From Sceloporus undulatus (taxonomy: Eukaryota > Chordata > Lepidosauria > Squamata > Phrynosomatidae), in the NCBI RefSeq assembly GCF_019175285.1, contig NC_056525.1, positions 121,610,543 through 121,674,542 on the forward strand: a stretch of DNA of 64,000 nucleotides, in the 5' to 3' direction. The notes beneath the pieces were generated by a model. That model made no database searches. It was given only the letters and a program-made list of their open reading frames with translations, and was not told the DNA's origin. Below, one piece after another: positions 9,883 to 21,696 of the stretch. Every line of letters begins with the position of its first letter. Position 1 is the stretch's first letter. The translations under genes and the position numbers were made by a program.

Positions 9883-12369
9883 TTATTAAAATTTTCATTT
9901 ATTCACTAGGGTGTTTGTTTTGTTTTAAGGAAGACCCATTTTGAAATTGCTGCAAAACCTGCTGGAGAGGGAGGGAAATGGAAAGTGCCAGCGAATCAGC
10001 ACTGTACACAGCCACATCTGCTGCAAACTAGCAGAAGTACATACTTTCCCCTGAGCTGTATCCTTGCCAGGGAATTTCTACATCTGTATAGAAGGAGGGG
10101 AACAGCAGGGTGTTTCAACAGAGGCACAATGGCTCAAATGATTTATAGTCACTCTTGGTTTTGTTTGATCATTATTTTCAGCTCACTCTTGCATGGCCCA
10201 GGCTGGAGGGGCAGAAGGATTTACATCTTAAGTGGAAAGTTCATGAGTCATAAGTTTGCTTTGGTCTTCAGTGTTCTAATTTCATTTCAGAAAGCTCTTT
10301 CCTTTGCTGATTGCTGTTCCTTCATCATTGGTTCGGGGCTTGAACCCAGAGCAATTTCTGGTGATTGTGAGTCTTTTCCATCCTGGTGTCCTCCAGAGGT
10401 GTTCATCTACAGCTCCCCAAATCTCCACCACACAGGGCCAGATTCAATGGGATACCAAGCAGATGTTTTCTGCCTGTGCCTCATTGCTCAGTTCTGCGTA
10501 AAAGATGGAAGAACAGGAAGACCAGCCAAGGAAGTCTCATAACCTTGTTTGCCTTGGGTTGTTTTGCCTGCCGTGGTCCCTCCCAGCTTGGTCCCTGTTC
10601 GTTCCTGTAAATCTCTCACATTGTGCAATAATGGAATAGCCCAAAGATATCTTCTTTGCATATGAAAAAGAAAACCCACAACAACATTGTGGTAAGGTTT
10701 GGTCAGAGATGACCAATAGAGTTTAAAACACTTTTTTGTTGTAGTTTGGTTTGTTTTTGTTGAGTTACCACCATCAAGATGTGTCCAAGGCAGCTGATTT
10801 TCTACAGACTCAATTAATGTATGACTTTAAACATCCAATGGTCAGCAATGGGGCGGCAGCTTGGGGGGAGCCTTTTGTTTATCAGCTAATAAGAATTCCT
10901 TTCTTTTGCACACATTGTTTTTACAGATGGCTTTAAAACAGGGGCCAATAAATTCATGCGGGATAAGGCTACCATTGCCAACTAGTCAATACTCCCAGGA
11001 GGCACGATTTTACTGCATTAAGGATTAACCCTGTCCTCTCCATTACACCTACTGAAGCTGACGGGACTGGACAGGACTGAAAGTGGGTGCAGGGACAAAA
11101 TTGCCGGAACCCAGCAATCTGGAAGGGAAACTGACACCCAATTGTGTTGCATATGCTTTTGTCATTCTCAGTATAATCATTATTTGTCAATTGTTTTCAA
11201 CACTCCTTGTAAAACTGGAGAATTTGAAAGGAACTAATAATGATATTAACAATTCTGCATTACAAGACATTAAAGATTTTTAGCCAATCTACCCTTCCAG
11301 CAAGACAGAGCAGATTCAAGCAAGGGTAGAGGGTGAGAAAAAGGATGCAGTAGCACATCAAATATGAGGAAGGGAATAAGAGCAGCAGCTCGGTGGCACT
11401 GGAAGAAGCCAAAGGTAATTGGTGATGTGGGTGGCTGGAAACAGAAATTCAGAAGTAATTAGTCTACTGTGGCTTCGCTCCCTAGATGAGGAGAAACAAG
11501 TAGTCCTCCCAATTCTTTACTAATTCCTCTGCCCCCAAGAGTGGCTTCCAAATCACCTGGCTGGCCCCGATTGACCACCAAGGATGGAGAGCAGTCTGTG
11601 GATGTGAGTCAAAAAGTGAAGTCAGGTAGCTGGCATGGGGAAGTTAGTTGTGGGGGGCAGTGATTGCATGTGATACTGTCCCCGCAAAAAACACTCAAAG
11701 GACCTTGAAGGAAGGAGAGAAGTTATGGAGCTGAAAAAATTACTGGGGTCTCAAATGGCACTTGTCGTTCCTGATGTTGACAAGAGAATATGATCTGTTC
11801 TGACCCACATCACATCTGAGGATAACAGATTAGTTTAGTGGGTGCAGGACAGACTGTGTGGCACACACTGCTCTGCCCTTTCAGAGAGAAAAAATGGCCA
11901 GGGGGCTCAGGAGGAACCTATGGAGGGCTTCCAGTGTTGATTCCGAGTATGTGCCTCCTGAGGCAATTCCTAAAGATAGGGCTGGCCAAGATAGCAGGTG
12001 AGAAACAACAGCAGGAGAGATTTATCTTGTCATGTCCTGGGAGTTTGCCATAGGCATACAGCTAACCACTGTGGGAAAGAGGATGCTAGCCCAGTTTCAT
12101 TAGTGGTGTCCATATCAGCAGAGCAGTGAATCCACTCTGGGCTTTAGTCTTAATGTTAAAGGAGCAATCCAAGGTGCTGACCCTATCCCTCAAGTGTAAT
12201 ACTGCCTTTAAGGTTTGGACTTAAGTAGGTTTACTACTATCATTGAGATGGCAGTCAAGAGCTGCTGCCACCTAGATAGGCATTTGGCTTTTCTCATCTC
12301 CTGAACAAGTGTCAGCAAATGTAATCCAATCTTTTTGGCTTATGCTTCTCCACAAAGCATTCTGTAGAT
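9883..12369. other. Unannotated stretch
   Basis: A 185-codon plus-strand ORF (9985-10542) has no recognised domain and no splice or promoter context, so it is left uncalled. A 20-base stretch at 11464-11483 is identical to 14651-14670 inside a MITE. No other repeats were recognised. Confidence 0.4.
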
Positions 12370-12505
12370 CCGTGTTTCCCAAACTTTAGTCCTCCAGGTG
12401 TTTTGGACTTCAACTTCCAGAAGTCCTATCCAGTTTGGCCAACAATCAGGAATTCTGGGAGCTGAAATCCAAAACATCTGGAGGATCAAAGTTTGGGAAT
12501 CACTC
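12370..12505. mobile_element. Short palindromic hAT MITE
   Basis: The ends 'tttcccaaactttagtcctcc' and 'ggaggatcaaagtttgggaa' are inverted, and internal 'ttttggacttcaa' pairs with 'tgaaatccaaaa'. It is flanked by CTGTAGAT (12362-12369) and CTTTAGAT (12506-12513), an 8-bp target duplication with one mismatch. That supports hAT. Confidence 0.75.
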
Positions 12506-13715
12506 CTTTAGATTGATGGCATTACATGAAGAACACATGGTGCTACAAGAATATAGTTGGCCACAATTTCAGCAAGTGTAAACCCACATGAATTCATCTA
12601 CTGGCATGTCATGTAAAAATTGCTGCCTAGATCTCCAGTTCATTTAATATACTGTATATACTCATGTATATAAGTCTAGAAATTTAGGTTAAAAAATTGA
12701 TCCACAAAACCTAGTCGACTTATCTATGGATCAATGTAAGTAACCCAGTGCCACTAGATGGATGAGGAAGACAGGCTCTCAGCAAAGATGAGGATGCAAG
12801 AAACGCCTGACAGGAGACTCTTGAAAGGAGTCAGCATTACTAGTGGCAACACTGATTCATGAATTGTGGGAGATGTAATGCCCCAAAAATCATTTCTCCA
12901 ATTTTAGCCCCCAGTTTCCCCTGTTTGTTCCCTCCTCCTCAGCTCTGATACTTCATTTTTGCTGAGTCAGTTTTTATAAAGAAGGAATCTTTCCCCTTGT
13001 GGCAAATATGGCTCAGATCCATGCTGAATGTTTAAGGCTGGGGGAAGGGGTCTAAAACAAAAACAGAGCAAGCGGTGTGAGATCCGAGCAAGGAGGAACC
13101 GTCTTGTTTACAGAACATCTGAAAGTCCTGATGGGCTGGGGAACTGAGACTGTTCTTCAGGGAACAGGGGGAGGTGGAGGGGAGAGAACACCACCACAAG
13201 GCAAAGGGAGATAAACAAGTTGTTCCCTGAAACTTGATCAGCTCCTCTCCCTGAGAACTGCCCAGCCTTATATAGCGTGGGACAGAGAAGGTCTGGAGCC
13301 ATGCCTGTGCATCCATTGGATGCAGGGGAAGGAGGAGGGGGGCTGTTACTGGGCAGATCTGGAAGAAGCTGAAAGAGCCCCGGGTGTCATCTGGAAAGGA
13401 GGATGTTTTGGAGCTTTGTGAGTGTGCATGCGCACAAATGGATGCCACTGGTAGGCTAGAGCATGGACTGTACTGGTTTTGAGCCTGCATCACTTGATTT
13501 GAGCCTGCATTCTCCATTGTTGTGAGGCTGGAATGTTGGCCATTTGTTTCTTGCATCCAGAATTGAGAAGGCTGAGAGCTGAATTAGGTGTAATGCTGCT
13601 CTTTCCCTGGTACAAATGCAGAGAGTAAGGCGTGCATGTGTGTGAAAACTGGAGAATTGGCGTGGGGGAATCTGGCTGTCACAGAAGAAAGGAGACACAG
13701 ACTGGCAGTTGCAAG
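12506..13715. other. Mostly unannotated; one DNA-transposon relic
   Basis: 12649-12735 ('tactgtatatactcatgtata...', '...tagtcgacttatc') looks like one end of a widespread amniote DNA-transposon repeat, at low confidence. A 174-codon minus-strand ORF (13032-13556) is Ser/Pro rich and shows no recognised domain. Confidence 0.35.
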
Positions 13716-13810
13716 ATCTGTTCCTTATGTGCCACCTTGAATCTCATTTTTGGAGAAAGGCAGGATATAAAGCTGATCAATCAATCAACCAGTCAGTCAG
13801 TCAATCAATC
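13716..13810 (+). mobile_element. LINE 3' tail (L2/CR1-like) with TCAA repeat
   Basis: 'gccaccttgaatctcatttttggagaaaggcaggatataaa' followed by a (TCAA)n/(TCAG)n run is the common 3' end of lizard L2-like LINEs. Only the tail is present. Confidence 0.6.
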
Positions 13811-13837
13811 ATATGTATTTCCCGTGGATCATAGAGG

Positions 13838-13965
13838 GGAACAACAAGAAATAAAAAATGAACAACAGCAGTTAAAACACATCAATTAAAAAAGGCAACA
13901 ATTGAAATGGACAAATAAGACATACACGTTTTAAAACAATCCAGTTTAAAGGAACAATCTGTTGC
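13838..13965 (-). mobile_element. LINE 3' region fragment, antisense
   Basis: 'gaacaacaag...cagttaaaacacatcaattaaaa' matches the region just inside the LINE tail at 16966-17040, so it is the same LINE family in the same orientation. No coding remains. Confidence 0.45.
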
Positions 13966-14256
13966 TCACTTTCCCAGTAACCTGTCTCCTTAGTAGGGCT
14001 TTTGCATAGTTACGGGAGCTTTCAGGTGTATACTGCAGTAGCATGTGAGTTTCTTGGAAGCAAAAACAAGACAGTAGCTTGTAGTACAGTACCTTAAAAT
14101 ATTAGCAGTTCTACTATGACATAAGTGAGCCCTTCCCTAACTTGGTGCCTATGGAGATTTTGGACCACAGTTATCATTGTGGCAATGCTGGCTAAGGGAT
14201 GCTGGGAATTGTAGTCCCAACACATCTGGAGGGTACCAAGTTAGATGAGGCTGGTA

Positions 14257-14802
14257 TAGTGGGCCCACTCAAATCCCATTATATAAAATGGTGTAGTGCA
14301 GTGGTTCCCAACCTTTTCTATGCCCCACATGCCTATGAAATGTTTGATTAATGTTTACACCCCCTACAAAAGTGATATCACATTTGAAGACGAAGAAGTC
14401 TAATTTCCAGTTTTTGAACCACAAATTGAACCACATAACAGTACTCTGGGTGAACAAACTGAACTTTAAACAAATAAGCTTTTAACTCAGTGCATAAAAT
14501 GCTAATCTAAATTGTGTAATTAGATTCTAATTTATTCACAAAATTGAGTAATGACTGATGGCAAAAGCCACTTTTGGTCACACCCCCTGAAACTCCATCT
14601 TGCACCTCCTGTGGGTGCGGACACCCCATGTTGGGAACCCCTGGTGTAGCCTACTGTGGCTTCGCTCCCTTATATAAGTGCTGTCCCTTATATAAAATGG
14701 CAAAGTCAAGTTTTACTTTTGGGAATTTTTTTAAAATATATTTTCAAGTCATGGATGTTTGGGTCTATGGATGCAGAATCTGTAGCTTTGGAAGGCTGAC
14801 TG
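14257..14802 (-). mobile_element. pogo/Tigger-like MITE split by a hAT element
   Basis: The left stub (14257-14298, TAGTGGGCCC...'ccattatataaaatgg') and right part (14644-14802, '...cccttatataaaatggcaaag' to GAAGGCTGACTG) belong to the same family as 9652-9882. TA dinucleotides flank at 14255-14256 and 14803-14804. The middle is occupied by the hAT element at 14299-14643. Some sequence between the GGGCCC end and the insertion point is missing. Confidence 0.75.
14299..14643. mobile_element. Non-autonomous hAT element nested in a MITE
   Basis: Begins CAGTGGTTCCCAACC and ends GTTGGGAACCCCTG, inverted ends typical of hAT. Flanks are GTGTAGTG (14291-14298) and GTGTAGCC (14644-14651), 6 of 8 alike, consistent with an aged 8-bp target duplication. 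The interior is AT rich and non-coding. Confidence 0.75.
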
Positions 14803-14804
14803 TA

Positions 14805-15028
14805 CAATCGGCCTTCTGTTCTCACGGGGGATCCGTTCTGAACTGCCCTTGCAAAAATGGAGACTCGCGTATATTCAAGCCCCATAGGTTTGAATGGGCC
14901 ATATGTCTGTGAGTAAGCACAGGGCGCATGCACCACAGGGACACAGCCCTTTAAAAATAATGGAGGTTGCCCCTCCATGAATATTCAAGACCGCGGACCT
15001 CATGTCCACAAAAAAGGAGAGGTGACTG
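14805..15028. mobile_element. Second pogo/Tigger-like MITE, TA-adjacent
   Basis: Starts CAATCGGCCTTCTGTTC and ends GGAGAGGTGACTG, with TA on each side (14803-14804 and 15029-15030). The first TA is shared with the preceding MITE. The interior is unrelated to the 9652 family, with more CpG sites, so it is a different subfamily. Confidence 0.65.
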
Positions 15029-15584
15029 TAAAAGCTTTTGTGGACTTTAGGTCTGAGCTGGGCAGAAAGTGTTCAGGCAAAGAGGCATTCACTTCCATAT
15101 GATCATAGTAGTTCCACATTTAAATGCATGGAACATCTGTCATATCTAGTTTGCCCCAAGATGACAGGGCTTGGTACAGATATTTTGCTATATGAGGCAT
15201 AGCCAAAGAGTGATGCTCATGCACCCCTAGGTCTCTAGGGGCAATGCTTTAGAACACAGATTGGTAACTAGAGAATCTAGGCCTAATTTAGGTGGCTCTC
15301 TAGAAACCGTTGGTTGAGATTTCTAGCAAAAGTGATCTGGTAGCCTGCTGGGGAGATTGAGGGACAGAAAGCAATGGGTGGCATGCCCACTTTGGCTCTA
15401 TTCTTGCCCTGGACTGGCTTCAGTCTTCTTTGTCACTAGCAAGTTGCCTCCAAAAGATGACCCCTCTCCCCCCAAGAATGCAGTTTCCTAACAGAAAACA
15501 ACAACTGACTGGGAAGGGGGAGAGGGAAGGAATGGCCATGACGCTCATTGGCCTTGCCCATCAGCAGCATAGAGGCCCTGACAG
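15029..15584. other. Unannotated stretch
   Basis: No gene or clear repeat recognised before the RTE fragment. Confidence 0.4.
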
Positions 15585-15832
15585 ATTTTGCCTGAGGTTT
15601 GGCCATGTCTTGAGACACGACTCATTGGAAAAAACAATAATGCCAGGAAAGGTGGAGGAAAGTAGAAAGAGAGGAAGGCCCCATGGTAGATGCATGGACT
15701 CTATAGAAGAGGTCACAGGTATGAATTGGTAGGAACTAAGAAGAACAGCAAAGGACAGGGAGTTCTGGAGATGTCTCATCCACAAGGTCACCATGGGTCA
15801 TATCGACTCAAAAGGCAGTTAACAACAACAAA
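15585..15832 (+). mobile_element. RTE/BovB-clade LINE, 3' end
   Basis: Encodes the C-terminal landmarks of the family: RFGHVLRHDSLEKTIMPG, then RKRGRPHGRCMDSIEEVTG. The characteristic tail is 'gagatgtctcatccacaaggtcaccatgggtc...gttaacaacaac'. It is 5'-truncated and the frame breaks near the end. Confidence 0.85.
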
Positions 15833-15855
15833 AAAGTCACACACACACACAAAAT

Positions 15856-16032
15856 CTTGCAAGCTAAGAAAGGTCAGTTCTGGTTAGTAATTGGATGGGA
15901 GACTGCCAACAAACTGCTGTAGGCTCTATTTCAGAGGAAGGAACCGGCAAAATTGCCTCCTAGTACTCCTTGTCAAAGAAAACTGCATGGGAAATTCATG
16001 GGGTTGACATAAGCAGACAAGTGACTTGAAGG
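15856..16032 (+). mobile_element. 5S rRNA-derived SINE
   Basis: A head truncated within the 5S region ('ctaagaaaggtcagttctggttagtaattggatgggagact') is followed by 'ctgtaggctctatttcagaggaaggaac' and the tail 'gggaaattcatggggttgacataag...gacttgaaggcg'. It lies 23 bases behind an RTE 3' end, separated by a CA run. Confidence 0.8.
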
Positions 16033-16890
16033 CGTGTGCGCGCACACACACACAAAATATGGTCCTTCAAAGAAAACAAGAGGGAAGAGAGGAGCCCCCT
16101 CCCCCAGTTAAAAGGTCTTTGTGTCAGTTCCTGGCTTCTTCTATCCCTGCCACCTTAAAACATGCCAGTTACTTCAATCTGGCCCTGAAAGAGTCAGTGG
16201 AAGTGGAAAGCTGGGGAAGATGCCTTTGTGAGACTAAAGTCTTGTTTTCTTCTTCATTGTCCAACAGCTGGAACACTGCCATTATGTACACACCAACACC
16301 CACACACCATGTATGTTTAGGCACAAGGTAGAGTGACAAAGAAACTACTAAACACTGATGTGGCTTTTCAACCTTCTTTGGTCTTGGTAGATGCAAAATC
16401 AGTAAGCATGAGCATTACAAAAGTACAAGCCAGTTTGCAATAAACATAAACCTGAACCTTCTATTTTCCTAACCTCATCTATTCATTTTATCGTTGCTAT
16501 TTCTGTGTAAATCCTTAGGAATGTAGGCTGTGTGTCTGCATACTGTTTATGATAGGCACAAAGCACAAGGCCAAAACACAATACCCATTGGCATCCATGC
16601 TTCGGATGAATTGCTTTGCCAGTGTTTCCTTAGGTTAATAATACTAGGATGTTTTTGCTGCGCATCCAGCCCTGCTGTCTCTATAATGCAAGTTAGAATG
16701 GTATTTGGAAAGAGGTGCTGTAATTCTGCATCCAACGCTCACAACAAGTGCCAATTATCTCATAACTCCAATCAGGAAGAAGGATGGCGCAGAGGGGCTG
16801 GATTGCTTGGACACAGCAGGAAAGGGAGCTGGAGCCTGTGGTGCCTTGTGCATGGCCCAGTACACTGGCATTCATTCCGCCACCACTTGG
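16033..16890. other. Unannotated stretch
   Basis: A short CA/GC alternating run lies at about 16036-16054. A 155-codon ORF at 16530-16997 runs into the ATT microsatellite and encodes poly-Leu there, so it is not a gene. Confidence 0.4.
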
Positions 16891-16891
16891 A

Positions 16892-16930
<39 letters not shown>

Positions 16931-17190
16931 TAATGCCCGCTTCTCCCCTTGGATTGAGGCGAGGAACAACAGTTTACAGACAGATAACATCAGTTAAAAC
17001 ACATCAGTAAAATTACGTATCAATTTAAAAAGATAAATTAGGTATACAAACTGGGTCTCCCTTCTTATCTGGAGGGAGAAGGTTTCTATTCCTGTGGTAT
17101 TCAGGGGCAGTAATTGCATGCATGGCCAGTCTCCTGGGGGCATGTGAAGGCGTGGCTATTGATATCAATAGGGCTTGCCGTCTGCAGATG
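16891..17190 (-). mobile_element. LINE 3' end (L2-like) with (ATT)n tail, antisense
   Basis: A (ATT)n run of about 40 bases (16891-16931) is followed by 'taatgcccgcttctccccttggattgaggcg', the reverse of the usual LINE tail (compare 24863, 44340). The LINE-like UTR continues to about 17190. ORFs across the run give poly-Asn, poly-Leu or poly-Tyr artefacts. Confidence 0.6.
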
Positions 17191-17378
17191 GTAAGCTCAT
17201 GGTTGGAGTGGGTGCACTGTACACATATTAAAATGATTCACATTTAAACTCCACCATTTAAAATTCACAGTTTAAAAATCATCTATATAAAATATCTATA
17301 TCTAAATCAATATCAATCTATAAAAATCAAGCATGCATTTATGTGTGTATGCATGTAATCAATTCAAATGCAGAAGTA

Positions 17379-17610
17379 CAGTCAGCCCCCTATGTACACG
17401 GATTTTTTATTGTTCCAAAAGGGCTTCACACAGATATTCATGTGACACCCCCCCCCAAACTCACAAGTGATGTTGTCTATGGGGTGAGGACGTGAGGTTG
17501 GGATGAAAAGCTCCCAGATGACTCAGAGAAGCCCCCAGTTTCCAGTTTGACTAGACCTGGGGGTGTCAGAAGGTGAGATGCTTGGTGTATGCACGGATCT
17601 ACTATTTTGC
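17379..17610 (+). mobile_element. pogo/Tigger-like MITE, left end only
   Basis: TA then CAGTCAGCCCCCTATGTAC is a family-type terminus, followed by 'acggattttttattgttcc'. A clear right end is not seen. A C-run lies at about 17446-17456. Confidence 0.45.
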
Positions 17611-18455
17611 AGATCCACCTAAACTGGAGTTAATGTCCTTGAAGCATCTTAAAAGACTTGAATGATTCCCCAATATTTCTCTGACTGCAATACAATCTTC
17701 CAGCATGAAATTACTTTCTCATCAAAGTGGGAAAGGGGTGAGGGGAGGTATTGACATACCCCACTTAAATGATCAAGATGGCTTCTTGTTCAATATACCT
17801 TCTAGCAGAGATGCAAAAATATTTCTATAATGTTCAATATGATTTTTATTTTTCAAAATTATGTTAGATGCTAATAATACAGATTTTGGATCTTATATTT
17901 GATATCCCAAGGCTTTCCCATAAAGACAGAAAGCATTTGTAAAATCTTCTGAAGAATCACAGTAGGTTCAGAAACAGCAACATCTACCTTGACAGCATAT
18001 AAAGAAATTCAATTCTTTTAAACAAGTAATCTTACTTTTGGTTTCACTTTTCCTTTCAGCTGTAATAATTATTGGCTCTATACAGAACGTAACATTAACT
18101 TGCCAAAGGAACAACCTTTGCAATGAGAAAAGATATGAATAATCATAATTTTTCCTCTGTTGCCCAATGAAAGTACATTACTTGCAGGAGATGCAAGAAT
18201 CTTCTCTCCAGTGAATGGGTATGGATGCTGCCTATCACTTCAGGGTACATGTCCCAAATATGGAGTGACTTATCTAGCCCTGGATATAGCACTATATATA
18301 TTGGGAAGAGAAACAGTAAGTGTATATTTTTGTACAGTTCTTGAAATCTTGTTCCCAACATTCTGGGCAAAGAGCAATTACCCAAACTGTGTGCTATTAG
18401 GGCTTGAATTTTGTAAGCTATATAAACAATGCAAATTAAACACACAGAGATATTA
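17611..18455. other. Unannotated stretch
   Basis: AT-rich sequence without recognised genes or repeats. ORFs of about 100 codons around 18143-18463 occur on both strands and have no domain. Confidence 0.4.
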
Positions 18456-18678
18456 GGCTGCATCTACACTGTGGAAACAATGCAGTTTGACACCATTTTA
18501 CCTGCCATTGCACAGTTGCGTGGCTCAATATTATGGAATTCTGGGATTTGTTGTTTTGTGAGAGATTTAGCCTTCTCCGTCAGAGAGCTCTGGTGCCACA
18601 ACATACTACAAATCTCAGGATTCCATAGCAATTAAAGTGGTGTCAAACTGCATTATATCTGCAGTGTGGCAACAGCCT
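18456..18678. mobile_element. Foldback MITE family B, copy 1
   Basis: Ends GGCTGCATCTACACTG and GCAGTGTGGCAACAGCC are inverted. Inside, 'aatgcagtttgacaccatttta' pairs with 'aaagtggtgtcaaactgcatta'. The hairpin is about 220 bases with a loop near 18560. Copies at 46806 and 56352 share the same phrases. Non-coding. Confidence 0.75.
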
Positions 18679-18816
18679 TTGGCTTGGCTTTACTATTTTG
18701 GGGTTTCTGTTCCAGGGGAAGGGGGAGCCATACCACTGTATCCAAGCAGTCTTGCAGGCTGATCCCACAAATGCATGCCCAAAAGAAAGTCCCACCAAGT
18801 TCAGTGGCGTTTAGCC

Positions 18817-18946
18817 CAGTGACTCTCAAACTTTGATCCTCCATATGTTTTGGACTTCAGCTCCCAGAGTTCCTGACTGCTAATCAAGCTGGCTGGGGCT
18901 TCTGGGAGTTGAAGTCCAAAACACCTGGATGACCAAAGAATCTCCA
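18817..18946. mobile_element. Short palindromic hAT MITE
   Basis: CAGTGACTCTCAAACTTTG start, internal inverted 'ttttggacttcagctcccag' / 'ctgggagttgaagtccaaaa'. Flanks GTTTAGCC (18809-18816) and GTTTAGTC (18947-18954) form a probable 8-bp duplication with one mismatch. Confidence 0.7.
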
Positions 18947-18954
18947 GTTTAGTC

Positions 18955-19996
18955 CAATATAAATGTGCAGACTTGTCTGATGTCAGAGATTTCCCCCCTC
19001 ATTCTCCACCTTTTCAAGCTTATCTTTACACATATAAGAGCTAAAAAACTGTGTATTGAAAAGATTCTTAGGCAGTAAAACTGTGCAGCCAGTGGTACAG
19101 CTTGGGTTGTCCTTGTACTTGTATAAAATCCTGGGACCACATAGTCCTAGCATAGGAAGTTGGGGGTTATAGGCAGCTCTGCCCAATGGCATGAAAGTGC
19201 CCAGACTCATTAGTCCCTGGGTGGGATAGCCAACAATCTCCTTATTACTCACAACTTTTCATTACATTATTAACCACTCTTGGACTTTGTCCACATTTTA
19301 GGCCGGCCAAAGCACAAGAAGATCTCATCATCATCAATTTGCAGCCTTTGGTGCGATTGCAGTAGAATGGGCTAAACTGTTTCTTCTTTGCTGAGGTCTG
19401 CTTCTAGGCACGTCCCACTGAGCATGGCCCAGCCAATTAAACATGTTAAGGGCACTTTTGTTTCACAGAAAAAAGGTCATCTAACAGTTATTTCAAGTGT
19501 TTTAATCAACCTTAAAAGGACCAAACTTTGGCTGGATCGGGGCCCAATGTCATTAAAGACTGTCCTTGTCTCTTCACACATTTGCGCTGGGACACAATGG
19601 GATCATCTCAGGAGAATTCCTGTGGTCAGTCCCTTAGACTGCATGAGAGAATAAGGACCTTTTATGTCTCCATTCCCCCCCCCCCCCCCCACAGTTCTGC
19701 ACCTTGTCCTGTCAATTCTTTCAGCTGGCCAGAACCAAAGAGTTTAATTAAACTCCATTGAAACCAAAGTGAACATTTTGCATTAATTGCACAACAAACA
19801 AGCAGCTGCTCAAATAAGCCCTTGTTCGGTTGGCTTGCACACACTCTCCCCCCATGAAGAACTGAGAACATTCACAACAAACGTAATGACATATTCTAGC
19901 ATTATAGTCATTACCACCTGAGGAATGATTTCCTCTCTTCATCTGTCCATTGGGGGAAGAAAATCTGATTTAAGAACACGTGAAGGGGAACACTGG
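18955..19996. other. Unannotated stretch with a C homopolymer
   Basis: A 16-base C run lies at 19675-19690. Small ORFs here have no recognised domain. Confidence 0.4.
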
Positions 19997-20225
19997 ACAT
20001 GGTGTTGTGGTTTGAGAGTTGGACTATGACCCTGGAGAGCAGGGTTTGAATCCTGGCTCAGCCATGGAAACCCACTGGGTGACCTTGAGCAAGTCACACT
20101 CTCTCCACCACAGAGGATGGCAATAGCAAACCCGCTCTGAACAAATCGTGCCAAGAAAACCCCTTGATAGGTTTGCATTAGGGTTGACATAAATCAGAAA
20201 TGTCTTGAAGGTATACAACAACAAA
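19997..20225 (+). mobile_element. tRNA-derived lizard SINE
   Basis: Full length from the head ('ggtttgagagttggactatgac') through 'ggtttgaatcctggctc' to 'gacataaatcagaaatg...tatacaacaacaaa'. Confidence 0.85.
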
Positions 20226-20550
20226 AGTTCTAGTTCAATATTTTGTTCAAATAGCAGGTAGCCTGTTGCCTAGGAAAGCCCATCAGCAGTATAGGAGGGC
20301 AACTTCACCCTCCCTTTCACATTCCCCAGCAACTGATATATGGCATTGGTGGTGATTTATGGCCAGCTACTATGCTCCATTAATTTATCCAAGCTTCCTC
20401 TAAAGCTGAACAATAACCAGCCCTAACCTCTCACCTCCAGAAAGGGTCTAGCAGAGAAAACAGTGTTCCCCTAGTTTGCAAAAAGATATCAAAGTGGGTT
20501 TACAAATACAATTTTTATCCTCAAATATATGGACTAATATAGTAAGAGAG

Positions 20551-20784
20551 AGAGCCACCATGGAGTAGTGGTTTGAGTATTAGGCTACTGGATTCATTTC
20601 CCAGGGTTCGATACCTGCTTGGCCATGGAAACCCACTGGGTGACCTTGGGCAAGTCACACTCTCAGCCTCAGAGGAAAGCAATCACAAACATCCTCTGAA
20701 CAAATCTTGCCAAGAAAATCCTATGATCGGTTCACCTTAGGGTCCCTATACATCTGAAACTACTTGATGGCACACAACACATAT
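20551..20784 (+). mobile_element. tRNA-derived lizard SINE
   Basis: Head 'agagccaccatggagtagtg', 'cagggttcgatacctgc', body 'caaatcttgccaagaaaatcc', tail 'gatggcacacaacac'. Same orientation as the copy about 330 bases upstream. Confidence 0.85.
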
Positions 20785-21514
20785 GGACTTATAGAGATAG
20801 AAATTCTTCCCTTGCTCCATAAAAATTCCACTTAGTCCCCATATTTCTAGAACTGCCTAGAATGAGATACTGAAAATCATTTATGTCTGATGTGCTCTCT
20901 TGCTCTTGTTGACTTTGCTTTTGAATGTCTGAACTGCATTTCTAGATGCTCAAGTGAAGTTTTAAGTTATTACAATGACAGAAATTTGGGGGCTGAAGAA
21001 AATTTTCATAGTGGGGGCATAATTCTTATTTGGTGGGCAATGCCACACCAGTGTCCCTTAGCTGCACCCTGAGATGAGTGTGGCAAAACAAGCATTCAGG
21101 AAGTCACCATAATGCAAAGTAGCTGTTAGTGAGTATAGGTATGCAAAAGTTGCTAACTCTAAAAGAAATAACAAGTGAAATAGCTGCATGATCTCATCCA
21201 AGCAATGATGCTTTGTCCTGGTACTGCTGTACTAGACTGCATATAATTTCATTTTCAGGCAGCAATGGTATTATTTCACTTTCACCATGACATCATACCT
21301 ACTAATATAGTATTCCTTGCCTCTTGGGTTGTATGGCTGTATGTCCGTGTAAGTGGAAACCTTGATTCTTTCTAAACATTTCAATAAACACTTGACATTA
21401 GTAATATGTATCATACTACTACCGCAGCATTGAGATATGACAAAATAGTGTCATTCTCTGTGTCCCATCTCTTCCCTTACTGTCCTTAAAAGTTGAAGAT
21501 ATGGAATCAATAAA
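20785..21514. other. Unannotated stretch
   Basis: Nothing recognised. Confidence 0.4.
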
Positions 21515-21612
21515 CACAGCATGGTATGAAGTTTGAGTGTTGGCCTAGGCCTTCAGAAAACCAAGGTCTGAATCCCCACTTAGCCATGAAAACACATTGG
21601 GTCACCTGACAA
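21515..21612 (+). mobile_element. tRNA-derived SINE, 5' part
   Basis: 'cagcatggtatgaagtttgagtgttgg...ggtctgaatccccacttagcc' ends after 'ttgggtcacctg'. The 3' half is missing. Confidence 0.65.
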
Positions 21613-21696
21613 TCCATGGTGCCAGTCTATCTGGCCTGCTGTCCTCTGGAAGTCTCTGAGCAAGCTGATATCTGGTCTTCTGAAACATAGGAGCAT

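Noticed and set aside
9985-10542. 185-codon plus-strand ORF
   Set aside because: No domain, no coding-like composition, no neighbouring exon signals. Length is within what chance gives in 64 kb.
16530-17010. Overlapping ORFs with poly-Leu, poly-Tyr and poly-Asn
   Set aside because: They read through an (ATT)n microsatellite at the tail of a LINE.
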